A stretch of DNA of 21,191 bases from NCBI GenBank assembly GCA_963736685.1, contig CAVTPZ010000002.1, forward strand, positions 1-21,191. Reading direction: 5' to 3'. The position numbers were made by a program, and so were the translations under genes. Within the stretch, counting starts at the first letter, position 1. Every line of letters starts with the position of its first letter. The stretch comes from DASUPK01 sp963736685. GTDB taxonomy: Bacteria > Actinomycetota > Thermoleophilia > Solirubrobacterales > 70-9. Below the pieces are notes generated by a model. It worked only from the letters and a program-made list of their open reading frames with translations. It was not told where the DNA came from and made no database searches. Of this stretch, positions 6,762-12,986 are shown one piece after another.

Positions 6762-7586
6762 ATGGGCACGATCACCACAAATGACGGCACCGAGATCTTC
6801 TACAAGGACTGGGGGGAGGGCCAGCCGGTCGTTTTCAGCCATGGCTGGCCGCTTTCGGCCGACGACTGGGACAACCAGATGCTGTTCTTCCTGCTGCACG
6901 GCTACCGCGTTATCGCCCATGACCGGCGTGGGCACGGACGCTCCACGCAGACCAGCGACGGTCACGACATGGACCACTACGCCGACGACTTGGCGGCGCT
7001 GACGGCCCATCTCGATCTCCAGGACGCCCTCCACGTTGGACACTCCACCGGTGGCGGCGAAGTCGTGCACTACATCGCCCGACACGGTGAGAGCCGCGTG
7101 GCGAAAGCAGTATTGATCAGTGCGGTGCCTCCGCTCATGGTGCAGACCGACGCCAATCCCGGCGGACTGCCGAAGAGCGCGTTCGACGATCTCCAGGCGC
7201 AGCTGGCCGCAAACCGATCCGAGTTCTATCGGGCCCTGCCGTCGGGCCCCTTCTATGGCTATAACCGCCCCGGCGCGGAACCCTCGGAAGCGATCATCGA
7301 GAACTGGTGGCGCCAGGGCATGATGGGTGGTGCGAAGGCTCATTACGACGGCATCGTCGCCTTCTCTCAGACCGACTTCACCGAGGACCTCAAGAAGATC
7401 ACGGTCCCGGTGCTGGTGATGCACGGCGACGACGACCAGATCGTTCCCTACGCCGACTCTGGACCGCTGTCTGCGAAGCTCGTGCAAAACGGGACGCTGA
7501 AGACGTACAAGGGATTCCCACACGGCATGCCGACCACCGAGGCCGAGACGATCAACACCGACCTGCTGGCCTTCCTGAAGTCCTGA
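6762..7586 (+). CDS. Alpha/beta hydrolase, non-heme chloroperoxidase/esterase-like, 274 aa
   Basis: This belongs to the cofactor-free haloperoxidase/arylesterase group of alpha/beta hydrolases, whose Ser-His-Asp triad hydrolyses esters and can perform perhydrolysis. The triad is complete: S95 in VGHSTGGGE, D225 in MHGDDDQIVP and H254 in FPHGMPTTE, with the usual spacing. The oxyanion motif is FSHGWPLSADDW, followed by HDRRGHGRS. Length is the family norm and there is no signal peptide, so it is cytoplasmic. A strong ribosome site (GAGGAGAGG, 6749-6757) supports ATG 6762. The 95 bases before it contain an isolated CATGCAAAG (6715-6723) that may be a decayed hairpin half. Physiological substrate unknown. 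It converges with the secreted-protein gene downstream. Confidence 0.9.
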   Translation: MGTITTNDGTEIFYKDWGEGQPVVFSHGWPLSADDWDNQMLFFLLHGYRVIAHDRRGHGRSTQTSDGHDMDHYADDLAALTAHLDLQDALHVGHSTGGGEVVHYIARHGESRVAKAVLISAVPPLMVQTDANPGGLPKSAFDDLQAQLAANRSEFYRALPSGPFYGYNRPGAEPSEAIIENWWRQGMMGGAKAHYDGIVAFSQTDFTEDLKKITVPVLVMHGDDDQIVPYADSGPLSAKLVQNGTLKTYKGFPHGMPTTEAETINTDLLAFLKS

Positions 7587-7614
7587 CGACTCGAGGCGGC
7601 GACATCGTCGGAGT

Positions 7615-7654
7615 GCTGTTTTCCATGCAAAGCGCCCCTTCTCGTCCAAAGCGG
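7615..7654 (+). repeat. Composite H1+H2 hairpin repeat (weakened stems)
   Basis: H1 has a G-T wobble in its left arm (GTTTT with AAAGC around CCATGC). H2 has one stem mismatch (CCCCTT with AAAGCGG around CTCGTCC). It lies between convergent genes (hydrolase end 7586, secreted-protein end 7667). Confidence 0.75.
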
Positions 7655-7666
7655 TAGCGGTGAGTC

Positions 7667-8329
7667 TCACGACGCTCGCCGCCGACGGAGCAGCAGAACG
7701 GCCGCAAGCACTAGCGCGATCGTCCCGATGCCTGGCACGATCCACAACGTCGCATCGGAACCGTCCCCTGAGGAGCCCACCGCAGTCTCCGTCGGCAGAA
7801 TCCGAAGAAGGTCGCCAGGACCCGTGTCGGCTATCAGGGCCCCGGGCGGGCCCTGCCTGCTCACGGCGAAGATGACAAAGGCGTAAACGCCTGGCTCGAT
7901 TTTCGGGACGGTAAGGCGAAGATGCGAGTCCGAACCAGGTGGCTGCACCGCCTGGGCGCGCGCTCTTGCACCGCTAGTGCTGCCGAGGAACAAGAAAGGG
8001 GGTTGCCTCGGTGGCGCTGGAGCGGTCGGAGTGCAGAGCGCGTTGTCGCGGCATGGATAGGGGCGCGGGGCTTTGGCGACGGGCACGAGTGAAATCGGGA
8101 AGGTCGCATCGGCAGAGCACGCGCCACAGGCAATCCGGAGATCGACCCGCTCGCCGGGTCTCGCGACTTTCGGACTCAGGCCGACCAGAGCGGTGTCCGC
8201 CGTCGCTGTCGGTGGGGCGATGAGAAGACCAGCCAGAAGCGCGCCAAAGACGCAGGCCAGATTCCGACCGTCGACGGTCCTCTGCCAGTTGCCGGCCGCA
8301 AATGACCCGATCAAGGACCGCGGCCTCAT
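7667..8329 (-). CDS. Secreted, C-terminally membrane-anchored hypothetical protein, 220 aa
   Basis: The N-terminus has a basic head, a hydrophobic core (ACVFGALLAGLLIAPP, about residues 25-40) and an Ala-x-Ala-type cleavage region (TATADT, about 41-46), as in a signal peptide. The middle (about 47-190) is Pro/Ala-rich with a Cys pair (IACGAC) and two further Cys (YPCRDNALC), which may form disulfides outside the cell. A membrane helix (IVPGIGTIALVLAAVLLL, about 196-213) and a RRRRAS tail give a type-I, outside-facing topology. The block VPKIEPGVYAFVIFAV suggests a beta-sandwich fold. I know no family name. Start ATG 8329 has no clear ribosome site. It is downstream of, and on the same strand as, the pilin-like gene, with an H1 hairpin between. 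Confidence 0.7.
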   Translation of the reverse strand: MRPRSLIGSFAAGNWQRTVDGRNLACVFGALLAGLLIAPPTATADTALVGLSPKVARPGERVDLRIACGACSADATFPISLVPVAKAPRPYPCRDNALCTPTAPAPPRQPPFLFLGSTSGARARAQAVQPPGSDSHLRLTVPKIEPGVYAFVIFAVSRQGPPGALIADTGPGDLLRILPTETAVGSSGDGSDATLWIVPGIGTIALVLAAVLLLRRRRAS

Positions 8330-8387
8330 GGCGGCGAGCCTAGCTCGCTCGGCCTGGTGTATCAGCCCACAGGGCGTCAGTGAAAGC

Positions 8388-8409
8388 GCTGCTTTCCATG
8401 CAAAGCAGC
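8388..8409 (+). repeat. H1 hairpin repeat, last copy in the window
   Basis: Perfect 8-bp stem GCTGCTTT / AAAGCAGC with loop CCATGC, 17 bases past the stop of the pilin-like gene. From here to 21,191 I find no further copy. Confidence 0.88.
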
Positions 8410-8426
8410 TATCTCGCGTGGCGGCT

Positions 8427-9077
8427 CTAGCGCAAGGGGCGACCGCTCGGTCGCGAGGCGATCGACCAGCGCCAGGGAGGTTCCTCGCCCGGCGGGAACA
8501 GGTAGTGATCCCGTCCGGGGAGCGTCTCCAAGGGAACCAGCGCCGGGTCGTCCTCGAGGTTCAGCCGGATCACGGACGCGGCGGCAATTTCGGCCACCCC
8601 CGCGGCACGGACAATCCTTTGCCAGCCAAGTCCCGGGCGATAGAGCCAGTAGGTGATACGCAGCGCTCCGTCCGAATGGTGGAGGTCCTCAACCGACGTG
8701 AACTCCGTGACTCGGCGCCGGGATGCCGTCAGGCCGGGATCGGAGCCGGGCGCCGCGCAGGTCGGCTGGCGGCAGTATCGGAAGTCAACCGGGAGCTCCC
8801 CGTTCCTCGCAGCCGGCGTCGGGACCAAGTGGCGGACCAGCTTCCCGACCGTGAAGCCGTACGCGAGCGCGAGCGGGTTGCGCCCGCAGGGCACGGGATA
8901 GCGCGGGGTACAGGCGATCCGGCGCGCGAGCATCTCGCCCAGCTCACGCTCGCCGCGGCTCGGCGGGGAGGCGACCAGGGCCGCGACCGCGGCGACGATC
9001 AGGAGGCCGATCAGGCCCGCGAGCGCGAGGTACTCGACGGAGGCGGCGCCTCGGCGGCGGTCTGGGCGGGAGCGCAC
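8427..9077 (-). CDS. Flp/TadE-like prepilin-domain protein, 216 aa
   Basis: The N-terminus RRRGAASVEYLALAGLIGLL is a class-III (type-IV-pilin-like) signal: a basic head, Gly, then five residues on a Glu-Tyr, then a hydrophobic helix of about 20 residues. Such proteins are cleaved after Gly by a prepilin peptidase and built into Flp/Tad pili or held in the membrane. The remaining ~180 residues form a Cys-containing (CTPRYPVPCG, CRQPTCAAPG) exported domain, larger than a plain Flp pilin and closer to TadE-type minor pilins. No other tad gene is in the window. Start GTG 9077. The last ~68 residues are the part copied at 3673-3900 and 5204-5429. This is the only complete copy and the likely parent. 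The precise role is an inference. Confidence 0.7.
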   Translation of the reverse strand: MRSRPDRRRGAASVEYLALAGLIGLLIVAAVAALVASPPSRGERELGEMLARRIACTPRYPVPCGRNPLALAYGFTVGKLVRHLVPTPAARNGELPVDFRYCRQPTCAAPGSDPGLTASRRRVTEFTSVEDLHHSDGALRITYWLYRPGLGWQRIVRAAGVAEIAAASVIRLNLEDDPALVPLETLPGRDHYLFPPGEEPPWRWSIASRPSGRPLR

Positions 9078-9142
9078 CCGCCCAAGCTCCCGCGGGCTCG
9101 GTGCCCTGGGGCGCGCACGAGTGCCGAAAGGGTGACCGGTCT

Positions 9143-9424
9143 ATGATCGAAGCCATGGAAGGTTTCGGTGGACTCTTCGGCGATCCCGAGGAAATGCGCA
9201 GGCGGATGGAGGAGCTCCAGGAGCAGATGCAGGGAGCCCAGAAGGTCGCGTGGGCCGACAATGCGATCAAGCTGGCGGTCGAGATGACCGTCGCCGCGAT
9301 CAGCTCGATGGAGCTGACCGGTTCGAGCGATGAGCAGGCCGTCCAGGTCCGCGATGCGATCCGGATCGTCTTCCCGGAGGCAGTGACCCTGGTCAGAGAG
9401 GCCCGCGAGGGCCTGCAGGACTGA
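9143..9424 (+). CDS. Small hypothetical protein with coiled-coil segment, 93 aa
   Basis: From ATG 9143 (preceded by AAAGGGTGA about eight bases upstream) the protein reads MIEAMEGFGGLFGDPEEMRR. A heptad-like charged helix follows (RMEELQEQMQGAQ), then a more hydrophobic helical part (AIKLAVEMTVAAISSMEL) and an acidic end. ATG 9155 is an in-frame alternative. No membrane segment or known domain is evident. The Met/Gln/Glu-rich helix recalls small oligomeric nucleoid or chaperone-like proteins, but that is only a resemblance. It is divergent from the pilin-like gene and 28 bases ahead of the SDR gene, so it probably heads the unit 9143-11049. Confidence 0.65.
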   Translation: MIEAMEGFGGLFGDPEEMRRRMEELQEQMQGAQKVAWADNAIKLAVEMTVAAISSMELTGSSDEQAVQVRDAIRIVFPEAVTLVREAREGLQD

Positions 9425-9452
9425 TGCCCTCTATCGCCGGCGGGGCCTGACC

Positions 9453-10256
9453 GTGGGCCTCCCCGAGCCCTCGGTGACGGGCACCTCGGTGGTCACCGGC
9501 GCCTCGTCGGGAATCGGCGCGGCCATCGCGACCGAGCTCGCCTCTCGAGGCCATTCCCTCACGCTCGTCGCCCGGCGGGAGGAACGCCTGAGGACTCTGG
9601 CCACAGAGCTGACCTCTGTCCATGGCGTGTCGGCGGAGGTGATCGCGGCCGACCTCGGGAAGCCCGAGGGCCGCGAGCAGATGGTCGAGGAGCTGCGCGG
9701 ACGCGCCCGGGTGGTCGAGGTGCTGGTCAACAACGCCGGCTTCGGCCACCAGGCCGACTTCGCCACCAGCCCCCGAGAGCGCATGGCCGAGATGGTCGAC
9801 CTGAACGTGGGGGCAGTGGTCGACCTGACCAGCCGCTTTCTGACCGGGATGGTCGACCGCGGCCGTGGCAGCGTCATCAACATCGCCTCGACGGCCGCCT
9901 TCCAGCCGTTGCCCGGCTCGGCCGTGTACGCGGCGAGCAAGTCCTTCGTTCTCTCCTTCAGCGAGGCGATCCGCACCGAGCTTCGCGGTACCGGCGTCAC
10001 CGTGACGGCGGTGTGCCCCGGGCCGGTGAAGACCGAGTTCACCGAGGTCGCCGGGTTCGGCGGCGTCGAGGATCGCACCCCGAGCGCGGTCTGGATGTCG
10101 GCGGAGGAAATCGCCCGGCACGCGGTCGACGGCGCGGCGAACGACCGCCGCGTGGTCGTTCCGGGCGCGCTCAACCGTGCCGGCGCGTTGGCCGGCCAGC
10201 ACAGCCCGAGGGCGCTCGCACTGCCGCTGATCAGTCGGATCTGGCGCAACGTCTGA
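9453..10256 (+). CDS. Short-chain dehydrogenase/reductase (SDR), 267 aa
   Basis: A classical SDR oxidoreductase that uses NAD(P)H to reduce or oxidise a carbonyl/alcohol substrate. The cofactor motif is TGASSGIG (15-22), the structural NNAG is at 93-96, and the active site is S146, Y159 and K163 (YAASK). Arg residues after the second strand (ARREER) suggest NADP preference. The end (LPLISRIWRNV) resembles DltE-type SDRs that act on lipid-like substrates, but the substrate is unknown. Start GTG 9453; earlier frame codons are not initiators. The stop is four bases from the start of the next gene, so the two are co-translated or at least co-transcribed. Confidence 0.92.
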   Translation: MGLPEPSVTGTSVVTGASSGIGAAIATELASRGHSLTLVARREERLRTLATELTSVHGVSAEVIAADLGKPEGREQMVEELRGRARVVEVLVNNAGFGHQADFATSPRERMAEMVDLNVGAVVDLTSRFLTGMVDRGRGSVINIASTAAFQPLPGSAVYAASKSFVLSFSEAIRTELRGTGVTVTAVCPGPVKTEFTEVAGFGGVEDRTPSAVWMSAEEIARHAVDGAANDRRVVVPGALNRAGALAGQHSPRALALPLISRIWRNV

Positions 10257-10260
10257 GGGC

Positions 10261-11049
10261 ATGGCGCTCGAGGCCCGCGGCGTCGAGATCGCGTGGAGCG
10301 AGCGCGGCCGGGGCTCTCCCGTCCTGCTGATCCACGAGACCGCCACCACCCAGGCGGTCTGGGACCCGCTTGCCCAGTCGCTGGCCCGGGAGTTCCGGGC
10401 GATCACCTACGACCGACGCGGGTGGGGCGCATCCAGCGAGCCCGACGACTATCGGCGCACGACGATCGAGGAGCAGAGCGAGGATGCCGCGGCCGTGGTC
10501 GAGGCCACGGCGGATAGGCCCGCCATCGTCTGCGGCGCGGGAGTGGGGGCCGTGATCGCCCTCGATCTGATGCTCCGGCGCGACGAGCTTGTCTCGGCCG
10601 CGGTCCTGATCGAGCCGACGCTCCTGCAGCTCACGCCGCCGGCAACCCAGGCGCTCTCCGAGGATCGGCACAGGTTGGCGATCGCCGCCGGCAACCGGGA
10701 GAACGTGATCGACGTCTACCTCTCAGGGTCTCTCCCGGCGCTCGGCCCGGGCGTGACCCGAATGCCCTCCCTGGCGGCTGAGGCCGCCAGAGCCCGTCCG
10801 CGCAGCGTGATGGCCGAGCTCGGCATCCCGGCCGCCTGGCGGATGCCCCTCCCGCGGTTGGCGACCGCGGAGCGCCCCTCGGCTGTCATCACCTCCGAGT
10901 CGACCTCGCCGCTGCTTCGAGAAGCGGCCGAGGCGCTCGCCACGCGTCTGGACCAGAGCGCGATCCGTGAGGTGAAGTCGCCGGAGGAACCTCCGCACGT
11001 CGGCGGGGCGGCGGAGGTGGCGTCGATCGTGGCCGAGCTCAGTCCGTAG
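10261..11049 (+). CDS. Alpha/beta-hydrolase-fold protein lacking the nucleophile, 262 aa
   Basis: The fold is clear: PVLLIHETATTQAVWDPLAQ replaces the usual HG-x-P oxyanion stretch, AITYDRRGWGASS is the typical second signature, and VCGAGVGAVIALDL is the nucleophile elbow. At the elbow the consensus G-x-S-x-G reads G-A-G-V-G, so the Ser (position 94) is Gly, encoded GGA. A late His (PPHVGGAAEVASI) is in the right place for the triad His. The protein is therefore probably not an ordinary esterase. It may bind a ligand or partner, or use a different nucleophile. The frame is otherwise intact and normal in length, so the change is not simple decay. Start ATG 10261 follows the SDR stop by four bases. 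The 3' end overlaps the convergent gene by 11 bases. Confidence 0.82.
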   Translation: MALEARGVEIAWSERGRGSPVLLIHETATTQAVWDPLAQSLAREFRAITYDRRGWGASSEPDDYRRTTIEEQSEDAAAVVEATADRPAIVCGAGVGAVIALDLMLRRDELVSAAVLIEPTLLQLTPPATQALSEDRHRLAIAAGNRENVIDVYLSGSLPALGPGVTRMPSLAAEAARARPRSVMAELGIPAAWRMPLPRLATAERPSAVITSESTSPLLREAAEALATRLDQSAIREVKSPEEPPHVGGAAEVASIVAELSP

Positions 11050-11683
11050 AGGGGAGCCGTTCGGCCCGTATCTCCATCGTTCCGCCGCGGCGGGCCAGAA
11101 CCGCGCCCGATTCGAGGACGACAGCGATGATCGCCGTCGGGATCGCGGCCAGCACGGTGACGGCGGCGTCGACCCAGAAGGCGGCCACGCCGCGGCCGGT
11201 GCCGGGACGGAGCCGGCCCCCGACAGCCTCCGAGGCGAAATCTCGGTGGAAGGTCAGCAGGTTGAGGAGCGTCTGCCACATCGACGCCATCCCCGGCCGG
11301 ATCAGATGGCGAATCCGCGTCACCTCGAGCCCGCGCCGGGCGAACAGCAGCCGCGCCGCGCGCGGCGTGGGCTTGATGGCATGCCCGCCCGGGCGGAGCG
11401 CCGCCCAGTTCTCCGCTCCCAGCCAGGCCTGGAGGCTGGCCGCGTTGTCGGCGCGGACCGCCACCTCGGTTCCGTTCTCCTCCCGGCCGAAGAGGAGCTC
11501 GTCGATCGCGCGATCCGGGGAGGGCACGGAATCCCGGACGGCGACCAGGCCGCAGTTCTCGCAGCGGTCGATCACCTGGTCCTCCCGAGGGCCGAAGCCC
11601 TCCGTCTCGAGCCAGACGAAGAGCGGCTGGCCGCAGGCCGGGCAACGCGCGGAGCCCGGAGCGGCTCCCTCCTCGAGGCTCAC
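11039..11683 (-). CDS. Zinc-ribbon membrane protein, 214 aa
   Basis: With start GTG 11683 (AGGGG about eight bases upstream) the protein begins with a zinc ribbon: CPAC (C14, C17) and CENC (C41, C44). The segment HAIKPTPRAARLLFARRGLE, followed by VTRIRHLIRPGM, resembles the last part of many SAM-dependent methyltransferases. No SAM-binding glycine motif lies before it, so methyl transfer is not supported. A hydrophobic segment (AAVTVLAAIPTAIIAVVLES, about residues 170-190) would anchor it in the membrane. GTG 11725, one base past the upstream stop, is an alternative start. The gene follows the enoyl-reductase-like gene and is probably co-transcribed with it. Family not firmly recognised. Confidence 0.65.
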   Translation of the reverse strand: MSLEEGAAPGSARCPACGQPLFVWLETEGFGPREDQVIDRCENCGLVAVRDSVPSPDRAIDELLFGREENGTEVAVRADNAASLQAWLGAENWAALRPGGHAIKPTPRAARLLFARRGLEVTRIRHLIRPGMASMWQTLLNLLTFHRDFASEAVGGRLRPGTGRGVAAFWVDAAVTVLAAIPTAIIAVVLESGAVLARRGGTMEIRAERLPSTD

Positions 11684-11726
11684 TCTCCGACCCCTGCGGG
11701 CGGGAAGTCCGATCTCCCTGTCCACG

Positions 11727-12869
11727 CTAGACCGCGACCGGGACGTTGGTCTCGAAGATCCGCCAGTGAACGTCGAACCGGTCCAGCCCGTCGAGGAAGT
11801 CCTTGGGGTCGAAGGCCTGGGAGGGCGCCAGGGCGCCACGCCCCTCGAAGTTCTTGTGTGACGCGAGCAGCGCGCCCCGCGCGATCGCGGCCGCGGTCAG
11901 CCCGTAGACGTCCCTGCCCGCGACCACGCCCCGGCGCTCCACCTCGCCGCGCTTCGCCTCGCAGACGATCGCCCATGTCATCTTCTCCCGCTGCTCCAGG
12001 GTCTGACCCTCGGGCAGCCGCGAGATGGCGGCGTTCGCCAGGCGCTTCAGCGGGGTCCGCATCGCCAGGCCCGCCGGCCGCACGATCGCGCTGAAGATCG
12101 GCGCGAGCCGGTCGCTCGAGAAGGCGCCCGCATTCATCGACGCGCGCACGTTGCGGGTCGCCAGGTGGCGCGGCACCGTGATCTGCTCGCCGGACGGATA
12201 GCGGAACATCCGCTGCCGACCGAATGGCTCGGGGAACTCGAACGTCCCTCGCGAGACGCCGCCCTTGGACTCGACCCACTCGCCATCTCGCCACTCGACG
12301 TCCTTGCCGCCGATCATCTCGAGGGTGGTCCTGGCCGTCCCCTGGCTTGGGGTGAAGTCCCGCCAGCAGTAGTGCAGGTTGAGGTCGTCGAGCTCGCCCA
12401 TGCCCTCGGCGGTCAGCGAGGCGATCATGTCCCCGGGCACGTAGTCGAAGCCCATCGCGGGGATCACCGCCACTCCGGCGCGTGCGGCGCCCGGGCCGTA
12501 GCGCTCGAAGGCCATCTGCATGTAGGGCTGCTCCCCGGTGGTGTCCAGGTAGTGGGTTCCGGTCTCGATCGCGGCCGCGAGCACCGGCTCGCCGAACTTC
12601 ACGAAGGGGCCGGCGCAGTCGATCACCACGGCGCAGCCGGCGAGGAGGTCTCGCAGGGAGGAGGGATCGTCGATCCGGGCCGCCCTCGTCGGGACGTCCA
12701 GGTCGAGGTCTCTCCGCAGCGCCTCGAGCTTGTCGGCGTTGCGGCCTGAGACCACGAAGTCGGCCTCGGCGCGTCCGAGCTCGGCCACGACCAGCCGGCC
12801 GGTATAGCCGGTGGCTCCGTAGACGGCGATGGGCCCGCTTTGGCGGGAGATAAGCGACACCGCAGCCAA
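11727..12869 (-). CDS. Saccharopine-dehydrogenase-like / trans-acting enoyl reductase family protein, 380 aa
   Basis: The N-terminal Rossmann motif IAVYGATGYTGRLVV (G18, G21, G24) binds NAD(P). The block CAVVIDCAGPFVKFGEPVLA and then GTHYLDTTGEQPYMQ are hallmarks of the saccharopine dehydrogenase-like group that includes the mycobacterial trans-acting enoyl reductase of phenolic-lipid synthesis. Pathway membership here is not shown: no polyketide synthase is nearby. A Gly-Phe-Asp-Tyr-Val-Pro-Gly-Asp motif follows at about residue 140. The length is close to family norm. Start TTG 12869 is the longest; GTG 12860 also fits and leaves a complete Rossmann fold. It is divergent from the small ORF at 12884, only 14 bases away. 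Confidence 0.88.
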   Translation of the reverse strand: MAAVSLISRQSGPIAVYGATGYTGRLVVAELGRAEADFVVSGRNADKLEALRRDLDLDVPTRAARIDDPSSLRDLLAGCAVVIDCAGPFVKFGEPVLAAAIETGTHYLDTTGEQPYMQMAFERYGPGAARAGVAVIPAMGFDYVPGDMIASLTAEGMGELDDLNLHYCWRDFTPSQGTARTTLEMIGGKDVEWRDGEWVESKGGVSRGTFEFPEPFGRQRMFRYPSGEQITVPRHLATRNVRASMNAGAFSSDRLAPIFSAIVRPAGLAMRTPLKRLANAAISRLPEGQTLEQREKMTWAIVCEAKRGEVERRGVVAGRDVYGLTAAAIARGALLASHKNFEGRGALAPSQAFDPKDFLDGLDRFDVHWRIFETNVPVAV

Positions 12870-12871
12870 GA

Positions 12872-12877
12872 TACAGT
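12872..12877 (+). promoter_or_regulatory. Putative -10 element for a leaderless transcript
   Basis: TACAGT fits the TANNNT consensus of actinobacterial -10 boxes and ends six bases before ATG 12884, the spacing usual for leaderless transcripts. No clear -35 is visible. It lies in the 14-base gap before the divergent TTG 12869. Confidence 0.35.
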
Positions 12878-12883
12878 CCCGCC

Positions 12884-12967
12884 ATGCAGCTCCGCGAGAG
12901 CCCGGCGGCGATGATCACCGACCGCGACATCGCGGGGCGCATCGCCGCCGACGGACGGCGCGGCTAA
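12884..12967 (+). CDS. Possible leaderless small ORF, 27 aa
   Basis: ATG 12884 to TAA 12965-12967 encodes a charged peptide beginning MQLRESPAAMITDRDIAGRI. It has no membrane segment and no recognised family. Codon use is normal for this DNA. It stops 20 bases before the GTG of the membrane protein at 12987, so it could be a leader peptide for that gene, an independent small protein or the cut-off N-terminus of a lost gene. The only support is the near-ideal -10 spacing and the position. Confidence 0.3.
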   Translation: MQLRESPAAMITDRDIAGRIAADGRRG

Positions 12968-12986
12968 CCGGGAGACTGCTGACTCC

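Noticed and set aside
1..8409. The hairpin array as a classical integron cassette array with attC sites
   Set aside because: The repeats lack the GTTRRRY/RYYYAAC core sites, gene orientation is mixed, and no integron integrase is present. Only the same-strand orientation is reminiscent of one.
1471..8409. The hairpins as ordinary Rho-independent terminators
   Set aside because: No T-run follows any of them, and the loci near 2777, 5172 and 5465 lie upstream of divergent genes, where termination would make no sense. The copies near 7615 and 8388 could still have that side effect.
1..8409. The repeated hairpins as a CRISPR array
   Set aside because: Spacing is 100 to over 1,500 bases with genes between, the repeats are short and variable, and there are no cas genes.
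9422..9450. A nine-codon ORF overlapping the stop at 9424 as a leader peptide for the SDR gene
   Set aside because: It is too short, has no supporting structure and probably reflects chance.
11680..12942. A long Arg-rich minus-strand frame (420 residues) over the enoyl-reductase gene
   Set aside because: It is an alternative frame of a recognisable protein and has the Arg/Gly/Ala-heavy composition of high-GC shadow frames.
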